Source: Beggiatoa leptomitoformis (GTDB taxonomy: Bacteria; Pseudomonadota; Gammaproteobacteria; Beggiatoales; Beggiatoaceae). Taken from it: a stretch of DNA of 64,000 nt. How positions within the stretch are numbered: the stretch's first letter is position 1; the number at the start of each line of letters is the position of its first letter. Under the pieces are notes generated by a model. It was given only the letters and a program-made list of their open reading frames with translations, had not been told where the DNA came from and did no database searches. The stretch is from NCBI RefSeq assembly GCF_001305575.3, contig NZ_CP012373.2, positions 2,800,261 through 2,864,260 of the forward strand, written 5' to 3'. Positions 9,510 to 17,434 of this stretch are shown piece after piece. A program made the position numbers and the translations under genes.

Positions 9510-10598
9510 TAACGCGAGTACGGCGAGATAACTGGTATAAAACAGAGGATTAATGATAAAAGTTGAATAAAAGCGGAATGGAAGAAATAAAAAGTTGTAC
9601 CTAAAGGAAAAGTAGGAATAATGGAACATCACCAAACGCCTACCACCCCTTTCCAAAGGTACAACCATGTATATGATAACAATCCTGTTCTGCTCAATCG
9701 ACGACTTTTGTAAATGGTTTATGCCGTTATGGGAACAACAGTTGTTAGAAGAAGGAAACCCCAAGAAAAGTCAGCGAGATGGGACAATGTCAGCGTCGGA
9801 AGTGATGACCTTACTCGTGTTGTTTCATCAATCTAATCAACGTCATTTCAAAGGATTTTATACCCACTATGTTCCGCATGTTCTCGGGGGAGCGTTTCCG
9901 AAACGGGTCAGTTATCAACGATTTGTTGAGTTAGCCCAGTCACGCTCAGTGCTTACTTGCACAGTCGGCGGGTAAACGCTCGCGGGATTGCCTTCATTGA
10001 CTCTACACCCTTGAAAGTTTGCCACAATCGGCGAATTTCACAACATAAAACCTTTGCAAACCTCGCACAACGGGGGAAGAACTCCATTGGCTGGTATTTT
10101 GGGTTTAAATTGCATTTAGTCATTGATGATAAAGGGGAATTAATCTATTTTTTCTCACCGCCGCGAATTTTGATGACCGCAAGGGCTTAAGGGCGATGAC
10201 GCAATTTATTCAAGGTAAGTTATATGGCGACAAGGGCTATATTTCTAAGGCATTAAAGGCTACTTTGAAAACGCAAGGCATTGAATTAATCACAGGTGTC
10301 CGCAAAAACATGAAGAAAGAGCCGCTCAGTGAATTTGATACGATAATGCTAAAAAAACGTTCCTTGATAGAAACCGTCATCGGTCAGCTTAAATCATTCA
10401 CTCAGATTGAACATACCCAACATCGCAGTGTTTTGGGGTTTATGGTTAATGTCGTTGCGGGGCTTATTGCCTATACTTGGAAGCTCCATAAGCCTTCTTT
10501 GATGTTTCGTATCAATCCTAAACTTGATGAGAGCTTCCCTTTGCTAAACCCTTCTCAACCTCTTTTTATTTAAGCCCTTTTTCGTCGTACTCGCGTTA
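9510..10598 (+). mobile_element. IS982-family insertion sequence, degenerate full-length copy
   Basis: Terminal inverted repeats are TAACGCGAGTACGGCGA (9510-9526) and the complement of TAACGCGAGTACGACGA (10582-10598), 16 of 17 matching. The 1089-bp element encodes an IS982-type transposase that is frameshifted at least twice. The flanks (TAGTG ahead of the left end, GTTTAAAT after the right end) do not show a convincing target duplication. A deleted copy in the same orientation lies at 13795-14064. Confidence 0.85.
9667..10573 (+). pseudogene. IS982 transposase, frameshifted
   Basis: The coding sequence is split over three frames. 9667-about 9950 encodes the N-terminal part (MYMITILFCSIDDFCKWF onward), about 9957-10150 the middle part containing FIDSTPLKVC, and about 10150-10573 the C-terminal part (LTAANFDDRKGL, YGDKGY and RSLIETVIGQLK). 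The three DDE residues are thus all still encoded (D in FIDS, D in YGDKGY, E in LIETV) but cannot be joined without two frameshifts, one near 9950 and one in the T-run near 10145. IS982 transposases are normally about 290-300 residues in one frame, so this one is very probably inactive unless rescued by programmed shifting, for which I see no signal at the first site. Confidence 0.88.
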
Positions 10599-10622
10599 GT
10601 TTAAATTAGGATTTAGACAAAA

Positions 10623-10656
10623 AAACCTGCTAGATTTTAAAAATCCAGCAGGTTTT
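10623..10656 (-). terminator. Hairpin repeat copy 2, terminator of the caspase gene
   Basis: AACCTGCTAGATTTT and AATCCAGCAGGTT form a near-perfect stem. On the minus strand AGCAGG is followed by seven T residues, so this is a good intrinsic terminator for the caspase gene ending at 10698. A shorter T-run on the plus strand makes it usable from the IS side too. It belongs to the AACCTGCTAGG hairpin family. Confidence 0.8.
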
Positions 10657-10697
10657 TACTTTATTTATAAGGTATTACCGAGCTTAGGTTTAATCCT

Positions 10698-13502
10698 TTA
10701 AGGTTGAGCAATAAAAAAGTTTGGTACTGCTTCAGGTTTTACCATAATAGGCGTTTGTGTTCCGTCACTCAGTTTTTTAACCCGTTGTGTAATATACATA
10801 TCTAGTTCACTGAGGGATATTTTTCTGTCGCCATCATAATCAGCTAGTCCTTGCAAACCGTCTAATATCGCTTTTGTAAAAACACCATGTCCTAACTCTT
10901 CAATTTCTACAGAAGTTTGTCTGCCTGTAGATGCGGTAAAAACGACGATACCATTTTCTGCATCAGCAAGTTCATTACTTAACTGATTAACATCTCCAGC
11001 CTTTATTCCCTTATTACTCATGACCTGTCCTGCATGACAAGAATCTAAGAATAAAATACGTTTACCTGCTGTTGTGGACAGTGTGTCGCGGATATCATTT
11101 CTTGTGATACCTGTTGTTTTTAAATCCGTTAGTTGTGCATTTTGAGGAAGGAAGTAATAACGTCCGTTTGTATCTTTAATCCCATGTCCTGACAAGAATA
11201 TGATTGCTGTATCGCGCGAGGTCGTTTGGGTTTCAATCCATGTTAAACCCTGTGTAATCTCATCCCGTAATGGATTTATTAGTAACTTAACATTGACCTT
11301 TTTATATAACTTTCCTTCTTGTGCCTGTATTGCTTGTGCAAATGCGTTAGCATCATTATCTGCAAATCTTAATGAGGTGAGATTTGTATCTTGGTATTGA
11401 TTAACCCCTACAACTAGCACATATAAATCTGGTTTTAATAAATCTTGTCTTGTTTCTCCTGACCATTTTAAGGAGACTGATGCAGGCAGAGATTTACCAT
11501 TTTTATTACTTGCTAAAAGAGATAAAGTCACGTCGTGAGGTGGTAATTTTATAGTTTGTTGATGTTCACTATTAAGCTCATTAGCGAGACTGGTATCTGT
11601 TTTGATGCCATCTATATAAGCAATAACAGCTGTCGGTGTATCGGCTGTTGTTGAACGAATACGGTAATGAATTTCTAAGTCTGTTTCACGAAAACTATCG
11701 CCAGTATTGGGGTAGAGTAACTCGACAACAGGTGGAAGGCTTTGCTCCAGTGTTTTTTCAATAGGTTTCTGTTTTTCAGGGGTTTGGGCTAAGGCTTTTT
11801 CAATATCTAAGGTTTTGGATAACGTTGTAATGAGTTCAGGTCGATAATACTTCTCTCTAAACTGTCCCATCTCAAAAAAATCAGCTTCTTGGTCTGCGCC
11901 TTTATTTACATGCCAACCGACTAAACTTTCTCCGCCTGCGGAAGCGGCATAATAGCCTTGTGGTGTCCAAACAACCCAGCGTTTTTTATCTGCATGAGGA
12001 AAAAAAGCCAGTAATTCCTTACCATCGCTGAGACGATACCAGCGTATTGTTCCATCAGCAAACGCCGCAACCGCTAAACCATTGTCGGTTATGTTAACGC
12101 CCCATGTTATGCTGGGGGCAGATTTTGCCCAAATTTGCTCGCCTTGTGCGTCAAAATACCGCAAGTACCAACTTGTCCCTAATAAAAAATGTTGCGCATT
12201 GGGTGCAATGGCAAGACTGCGAGACCTTTCATATTCTCTTAAAGACAAGGCTTTACCATTGAGGGTGGGATTGGTTTGATTGAACCAGTTTTCAATGTTT
12301 AGGCTTTTGCTGTCCGTATTTGGTGCTTTAAGCGTCTTGCTGACAGTTTCGCTTAAGGTGAAATCACGGAGGGAAAATGCTGAGGGGGATACGCCACCAT
12401 ATTTATAAGCAAAACCCACTTGTAAACCATCAGGCGCGACACGGAATTGTGTTCCTATATCCCGAAAATCTGCCAGCTCGTTGTCTTGGCGGGCGAGGGA
12501 TTTGCCTTTTTTATCTAAGAGCACTAAAGCAGGGTCTGCTGACCCCACCAGCAAGCGGTTATCGGATAAACTGCGTAAATCCGTGAGGGTATCAAATACA
12601 TCTATTGAGACGATTTGCCGTTTGCCTGTTCCGCCTTGTTGCCACTGGATGAAGGGGTATTGCCCTTGAGACTGATAAAGCCCCCCTGCATACAGCGTTT
12701 GTCCATCGCTTGACCATGCAGTTTTATTTAAATCCCCGTTATAAATCCCCGCAGTATCCACTGAATGTATAAGACTTAAATCCCGTCCTGACACCACAGT
12801 GACGGCGGTGGAATCATTAAACCCCACCGCAATCCGTTGTCCATCAGGGCTGAAACGTGCGCTAATAGGTTCTTTTCCGCCTGTGATGGCTTGCTTGTGT
12901 CGCAAGTGATAATCAGTATCGTATAAGCGGAGGTAGCCATCCCAACAACTACTCAGTAACCGTCCTGTAGGGTCAAATTCTACCCAGTAGCTATTTGCCC
13001 CATAATCATTATCTTCGGCTATCAATTGCGGGCTGGGTGTGGTGAGTTGATACACCCGTATGCCTCCAGCCACTAAAGCAACCGCTAAATATTGCCCATC
13101 AGCGGAAAAAGCCAGATGAGCAATCACATTGGGTAACCCTGTGAGGCGGGTTAATAATTTGCCTGTTGCGCGGTTGAAGAGGTAGATATCATTATCTTTA
13201 CTCCATCCCCCTGTTGCCACTTGTTGCCCATCGGGGGAAATCGCCACTGCATATAATTTCCCTTCATTGCCCTCACCTATCGGGGGACGTAAAACCCGCT
13301 CTAGGGTTAAAGCGGGTAATTGCCACACCCGCACGGTTTTATCATCAGAAGCCGTAACTGCAAAGCGTTCTTGTGCATCGATGTCGATGCGTATTATCGG
13401 CGCGCTGTGTAGGGTGAGATTGGGGCGGAGTATTGGCTCGCTGGGTGGTGCGGCATGGCTGGCAATGCTGAATAACAGTAAGAGAAAGGCAAATAAGCGC
13501 AT
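10698..13502 (-). CDS. Secreted WD40-repeat caspase-family protease (orthocaspase) with EF-hand loop
   Basis: The 934-residue protein begins with a signal peptide (MRLFAFLLLLFSIASHA). A beta-propeller of WD40-like repeats fills about residues 25-520 (VTASDDKTVRVW, VAISPDGQQVATGG and similar). A linker precedes a peptidase C14 domain (about 692-930). The catalytic dyad is visible: H773 in FLSGHG and C822 in LDSCHAG. Late in the domain D888-Y-D-G-D-R-K-I-S-L-S-E899 matches a canonical 12-residue EF-hand calcium loop. Bacterial caspase homologues usually cleave after Arg or Lys and some need calcium; cleavage specificity here is unknown. The gene lies between a full and a deleted IS982 copy in direct orientation. 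Its coding sequence is intact. The signal peptide implies a periplasmic or exported role rather than cytoplasmic cell-death signalling. Confidence 0.9.
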   Translation of the reverse strand: MRLFAFLLLLFSIASHAAPPSEPILRPNLTLHSAPIIRIDIDAQERFAVTASDDKTVRVWQLPALTLERVLRPPIGEGNEGKLYAVAISPDGQQVATGGWSKDNDIYLFNRATGKLLTRLTGLPNVIAHLAFSADGQYLAVALVAGGIRVYQLTTPSPQLIAEDNDYGANSYWVEFDPTGRLLSSCWDGYLRLYDTDYHLRHKQAITGGKEPISARFSPDGQRIAVGFNDSTAVTVVSGRDLSLIHSVDTAGIYNGDLNKTAWSSDGQTLYAGGLYQSQGQYPFIQWQQGGTGKRQIVSIDVFDTLTDLRSLSDNRLLVGSADPALVLLDKKGKSLARQDNELADFRDIGTQFRVAPDGLQVGFAYKYGGVSPSAFSLRDFTLSETVSKTLKAPNTDSKSLNIENWFNQTNPTLNGKALSLREYERSRSLAIAPNAQHFLLGTSWYLRYFDAQGEQIWAKSAPSITWGVNITDNGLAVAAFADGTIRWYRLSDGKELLAFFPHADKKRWVVWTPQGYYAASAGGESLVGWHVNKGADQEADFFEMGQFREKYYRPELITTLSKTLDIEKALAQTPEKQKPIEKTLEQSLPPVVELLYPNTGDSFRETDLEIHYRIRSTTADTPTAVIAYIDGIKTDTSLANELNSEHQQTIKLPPHDVTLSLLASNKNGKSLPASVSLKWSGETRQDLLKPDLYVLVVGVNQYQDTNLTSLRFADNDANAFAQAIQAQEGKLYKKVNVKLLINPLRDEITQGLTWIETQTTSRDTAIIFLSGHGIKDTNGRYYFLPQNAQLTDLKTTGITRNDIRDTLSTTAGKRILFLDSCHAGQVMSNKGIKAGDVNQLSNELADAENGIVVFTASTGRQTSVEIEELGHGVFTKAILDGLQGLADYDGDRKISLSELDMYITQRVKKLSDGTQTPIMVKPEAVPNFFIAQP

Positions 13503-13794
13503 AGGAAAATTCCTTGTCTGATTTTAAGTTATATAGTTGACGGGATTATCATAATTTAAAAGCATTAAAAGATTAATGGGGATATTGCAAAAGGGTTGAT
13601 TAGAGCAGAGACCTACTAATCTGAGTTCGTTCGGCGAGTTTCTTTTAAAAAAGACAACAGCTTGTTTGAATCAGAATTTTCAGAATTAACAGGATTTAAA
13701 ACCCTTAAACCAAGAAACTAATGCAAATCACGCTTTTTAATTCTGCTAATTCTGAAAATTCTGTGAATTCTGATTCAGACAAAAAAAGACCTAC
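13503..13794. repeat. Gene-free stretch with inverted pair of TGAATCAG-family repeats
   Basis: A repeat reading TTTGAATCAGAATTTTCAG starts at about 13665, and an inverted relative ends at about 13780 (TTCTGAAAATTCTG then TGAATTCTGATTCAGAC). Together they could fold into a long hairpin. Related single copies occur near 45.35 and 51.6 kb. No plausible coding sequence or promoter is seen elsewhere in the stretch, which leads from the caspase gene start to the deleted IS982 derivative. Confidence 0.65.
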
Positions 13795-14064
13795 TAACGC
13801 GAGTACGGCGAGATAACTGGTATAAAACAGAGGATTAATGATAAAAGTTGAATAAAAGCGGAATGGAAGAAATAAAAAGTTGTACCTAAAGGAAAAGAAG
13901 GAATAATGGAACATCACCAAACGTCCACCCCCCTTTCCAAAGGTACAACCATGGATATGATAACAATCCTGTTCTGCTCAATCCTAAACTTGATGAGAGC
14001 TTTCATTTGTTAAATCCTTCTCAACCTGTTTTTATTTAAGCCCTTTTTCGTCGTACTCGCGTAA
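13795..14064 (+). mobile_element. 270-bp MITE-like internal deletion derivative of the IS982 element
   Basis: The left 189 bp match the left end of the IS at 9510 and the right 80 bp match its right end. The join is at TCAATC (13978-13983), a hexamer present at both deletion borders in the full copy (9694-9699 and 10512-10517). Both terminal repeats are retained, with one change at the right end. It encodes nothing useful but could be moved in trans by an active IS982 transposase. Confidence 0.88.
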
Positions 14065-14293
14065 ATGTAATTTATAAAATGGTTATCATAGAAATAACCA
14101 AAGTCATGACAACTTCTGTGGAAATCATGCCCAACACGGTGGCTAATATTTAGCACTACCCTATTTTTAAGCGATGTTATCCGTTTTTAAAAATTATCTG
14201 AATCAGGATAATTACTGGAATTTAAAGGCGATATAATCAATTTATTGCAAAAACCATTTTTCTCTTAACCCATTGTTACAAGCAATTCACTCT

Positions 14294-16210
14294 TCAGTAC
14301 TTGGGTGATTGTAGTAATACGGGTAAGTAACTTTGTAAGTCTTCAGGGGAGTTGGGTAAACCACCCCGTCCAACTAAGACAAAACTGCTTACTTGGTCAT
14401 CTGAGCGGGCAGCACAACGTTGTTGAATAAGGTCAACGGCATCTAAAAAAGTAACTGGTAATGTTGTGATAGTGACTGTCGGGATGTCAATTTGTACGCG
14501 CCCATTTGTACCCGCTTCTGAGCTGGCTGTAATTTCACTTCCTAATGATTCTAAGGGTAAATCAGTGATAATGAGGATTGATCCTCCATTCCCCGCTTTG
14601 GCGTTTGCGATGATTTTACTGTCTGTAAGATAGAATAAATGTGGGTTGCTGATGGCTAAATTTCCGCCATTGCCCGTTCCCCCGCTCACCGTCGCGCTGA
14701 TTTCGCTGGTATTCATGGTTACTGTTTGACGAACATTAAGAATAATATTGCCACCATTTGCTTGTTCGGCTTTACTGGAAATGGTGCTGTTTTGTAAGCT
14801 CAGTTGGTTGGTATTGATGTTTATCGAACCCGCATTGCCTGTGCCACGACTGTCCGCCAAGATGGAAGTATCACTGTCTAATTGCAGTCGGTCTGTGACA
14901 TTGAGTGTAATATTGCCGCCTTGTCCTGTCCCTAGGGTACTGTTATCAATCCGTGTGTTGCGTCCTGTTAAGGTTAAATTACGGGCGTTGACAATAACCC
15001 GTCCTGCATCTCCCGCTAATCCATCGGCTTGTTCCGAGCGTGCTTGAATACTGCTGGTTGGTGAGAGTAATCCCGCTACGCTGGTGAGATTAAAGTTTTT
15101 TGCAATGGTTAGGGTAATATCGCCGCCTTGTCCCGCACCATAGGTGGTGGTGCTGATAGTGCTGTTACTCATGTCTAAACAGTCTGCCCATAGGCTGATA
15201 TTGCCTGCATCGCCTGCTTGTGCATTGGTGCTGCGAGAGGTGGTGAATATATTGCTGTTAGAAAGTGTGGCTTGTTGTTTAACTTGTATGTTGACGTTGC
15301 CACCTTGGGCGGTGTCTAAGGTGCGACTGTCTATGTTGGCATTGGTCATGGTTAAGGTATTTGTTTCTATCGAAACGACACCGCCATCTTGTTTAGAGAC
15401 GTTGGCAATAATATCGCTGTCTGTTAATTCAAATTGTTCACTGCGAATGTAAATACTGCCCCCGCCTTCTGTGCCAACGTCAAGGGTAGAGTTGTTGAGC
15501 AAGCGGATAGTGCCTGCGGCGATTAATTCATCGGCGGTGGGAATGAGTTGGTTATTGAATGCAACGGATTGTAATATAAGTGTTCCAGAAGGTGCAGATA
15601 GTTGTGTAGCATTGAGGTTAATGGCGTGTGCGGATAGGTAAAGGGTTTTACCATCAGCGGTATCTAATAGGCTATTTTGTAAATCAATCACTGCGGGTTG
15701 GCGGGTATTGAGAAAACCAAACGCGCTAGGGTTTGCACTAGAAAGAATGCTGTCATATTGTAGGCTACTATAAAATACGCCATTTTCCCCAAGATATAGT
15801 TCACTGGCTGTGCTGATAACGACATCGCCCGTGGTATTTAAAACTGCATTAGGACCAAAGATAAACCCGCTATCGTTGAGGAGAAATAAATTGGCATTGG
15901 GGATATTGTTGTAAATTGTGCCGTCAATAGAGGAGCGTTCGCCACCTGTGATGCGGGTAATGACGTTTTCAATAGACGCATTGCCTGTGAAATGTACGCT
16001 TTCTTCTTTATTTAAATTAAATGTATCAAAGCTGTGAAAAAGGTTGTGTCCTACTTGTTGCCCCATATCAGCAGAGATTTCTATATTTGTGCCTGTAAGG
16101 GTATCGTTACGTCCTAAAGAGCCGTCTAAAATCACTTCAGCATGAACGACCGTTTTTAGTAAAAGGAATAGGCTAAAAGACAGGCCATTGAAAAAATAAT
16201 GAATTGTCAT
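14294..16210 (-). CDS. Filamentous haemagglutinin N-terminal (TPS) domain exoprotein
   Basis: The 638-residue protein has a hydrophobic export signal (about 1-24), then a two-partner-secretion domain (about 25-260) with the typical FDTFNLNKEESVHFTG and ANLFLLNDSGFIFGPNA segments. A parallel beta-helix built from repeats of the GGNI/GSIxI type follows (about 260-570). The C-terminal segment with LIQQRCAARSDDQVSSF and GRGGLPNSPEDL is the ending common to cyanobacterial and Beggiatoa-like FHA exoproteins. It is expected to be secreted by a TpsB outer-membrane transporter and to act as adhesin or structural surface protein. No TpsB gene lies in the window, so the partner must be elsewhere. The start has no clear ribosome site. 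Confidence 0.88.
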   Translation of the reverse strand: MTIHYFFNGLSFSLFLLLKTVVHAEVILDGSLGRNDTLTGTNIEISADMGQQVGHNLFHSFDTFNLNKEESVHFTGNASIENVITRITGGERSSIDGTIYNNIPNANLFLLNDSGFIFGPNAVLNTTGDVVISTASELYLGENGVFYSSLQYDSILSSANPSAFGFLNTRQPAVIDLQNSLLDTADGKTLYLSAHAINLNATQLSAPSGTLILQSVAFNNQLIPTADELIAAGTIRLLNNSTLDVGTEGGGSIYIRSEQFELTDSDIIANVSKQDGGVVSIETNTLTMTNANIDSRTLDTAQGGNVNIQVKQQATLSNSNIFTTSRSTNAQAGDAGNISLWADCLDMSNSTISTTTYGAGQGGDITLTIAKNFNLTSVAGLLSPTSSIQARSEQADGLAGDAGRVIVNARNLTLTGRNTRIDNSTLGTGQGGNITLNVTDRLQLDSDTSILADSRGTGNAGSININTNQLSLQNSTISSKAEQANGGNIILNVRQTVTMNTSEISATVSGGTGNGGNLAISNPHLFYLTDSKIIANAKAGNGGSILIITDLPLESLGSEITASSEAGTNGRVQIDIPTVTITTLPVTFLDAVDLIQQRCAARSDDQVSSFVLVGRGGLPNSPEDLQSYLPVLLQSPKY

Positions 16211-16368
16211 GAGGCAGGTTATCGTTGATAGGCGTTATTATTTTATGCTTGGCTATTACAGACTACTGCCAGAAAGTTGTGGAGCTTGTAAAGATTCTGT
16301 TGGTTAAAAAAGGCTTGTCATGTTAGTGAGTGTTTTAGTCTGTCGTCAAGTGAACGAGATGATTAGGG

Positions 16369-16392
16369 GGAATCATACGCAAAAATGATTCC
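16369..16392. promoter_or_regulatory. Inverted repeat GGAATCAT in FHA upstream region
   Basis: GGAATCAT (16369-16376) and ATGATTCC (16385-16392) are perfect arms with an 8-nt spacer. The pair lies upstream of the FHA exoprotein start and downstream of the alpha-E gene. It may be an operator for the exoprotein gene or merely a hairpin; no promoter boxes are convincing next to it. Confidence 0.35.
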
Positions 16393-16405
16393 ATGATTAT
16401 TGCGG

Positions 16406-16440
16406 TAAAACCCATCAGGTATTAAAAACCTGATAGGTTT
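16406..16440 (-). terminator. Hairpin repeat copy 3 after the alpha-E gene
   Basis: AAACCCATCAGGT pairs with ACCTGATAGGTTT with one mismatch across an ATTAAAA loop. It lies 12 bp beyond the alpha-E stop codon and on the minus strand is followed by GGGTTTTACC. It is a probable terminator of the transglutaminase cluster and a member of the dispersed hairpin family. Confidence 0.6.
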
Positions 16441-16451
16441 ATGAAGGCGAA

Positions 16452-17432
16452 CTAAGCAACTTGGGTTTGGCTTTGGCTTTGTGTTGCGCTCGCATTAAGA
16501 CCGAAATAAGTGGCTGAAATTTGGTCGTGAACGCCTGCTAAACCAATTTGTAGTTCATCAATAAATTCGTGTAAGCCTGAATGGGCAAGCGTGTAAACAT
16601 CAGCGGATTGTATTTGACGTTGAATGCGTGCGAGTGTGCGTAAGGGCATGTCATTTTTGGGTAAATTGTTGAGATAGCCTTCTACCATGCGCAAGCAGTA
16701 ACGCACTGCACGAGGAAATTCTTCATCTTGTAAGAGGAATTTCAACACATCTGAGCCTTTTACACCTAAACGGACATGTTGGCGATACATTTGGTAAGCG
16801 GTTAAGGATTTTAACACACTGACCCACTGGATATTTTGAAAAGGGGTTAGGTTGAGATTAGAATCATCGCCTTGTTTAGGCAGTAGATTGGCGGCGCGCA
16901 CATCTAAAATGCGTGTGGTCATGTCGGCACGTTCTAAATATAAGCCTGTGCGTAAAAAACTGTAGGCTTCGCCACGACTCATCGTCCCTGTGGAAAGTCC
17001 TGTTAGCAGTTGACAACCTGTAATTACTTCTTTTAGTACTTCAAAACGATTATTTTTTGTAACCCCTTTTTCTACCCGCATTTTTATAGACAAGTACAGA
17101 TTATTGAGATGTTCCCATAAGTCGTTTGGTACGACATCGCGGGTTGTACGCATATTTTCACGCGCGGAGTTAAGACTGCTGAGAATGGAGCTAGGGTTAT
17201 GGGTATCACTGATTAAAAACTTGCTGACATTACGCTCGTTGGCTTCTTTATATTGTTCATAAAACAGGCTTTCACTGCCTGTAATGGTCAATAAAGGATG
17301 CCAGCCAGTGGTCATATTTTTAGGTAAATCGAGTAATAAATTACTGGTGACAATGACAAGGCGAGCCGTGTCTTCAACCCGTTCAATATAACGCCCTGAC
17401 CAATATACGGTATTTGCGACTCTGGATAACAT
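16452..17432 (-). CDS. Alpha-E domain protein (DUF403)
   Basis: The 326-residue, largely alpha-helical protein opens with MLSRVANTVYWSGRYIERVEDTARL, the signature of the alpha-E family. The biochemical function is unknown; comparative genomics places it with circularly permuted ATP-grasp ligases and transglutaminase-like proteases in a predicted peptide synthesis or modification system. It begins 2 bp after the ATP-grasp stop codon, so the two are certainly translated from one message. The glutamine-rich tail (SQSQTQ) looks unstructured. It is the last gene of the operon; a hairpin follows. Confidence 0.93.
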   Translation of the reverse strand: MLSRVANTVYWSGRYIERVEDTARLVIVTSNLLLDLPKNMTTGWHPLLTITGSESLFYEQYKEANERNVSKFLISDTHNPSSILSSLNSARENMRTTRDVVPNDLWEHLNNLYLSIKMRVEKGVTKNNRFEVLKEVITGCQLLTGLSTGTMSRGEAYSFLRTGLYLERADMTTRILDVRAANLLPKQGDDSNLNLTPFQNIQWVSVLKSLTAYQMYRQHVRLGVKGSDVLKFLLQDEEFPRAVRYCLRMVEGYLNNLPKNDMPLRTLARIQRQIQSADVYTLAHSGLHEFIDELQIGLAGVHDQISATYFGLNASATQSQSQTQVA

Positions 17433-17434
17433 GT

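Noticed and set aside
9489-9764. 91-codon minus-strand frame over the left IS982 end, with a near copy at 13705-13920
   Set aside because: It lies antisense within the IS end and is repeated only because the IS end is repeated; no ribosome site or recognisable protein.
9502-14155. GGTAGTGCTAA left of the IS982 copy and its complement at about 14145-14155 as outer borders of the compound element
   Set aside because: An 11-bp inverted match in AT-rich DNA could be chance, and it is inverted rather than a direct target duplication.
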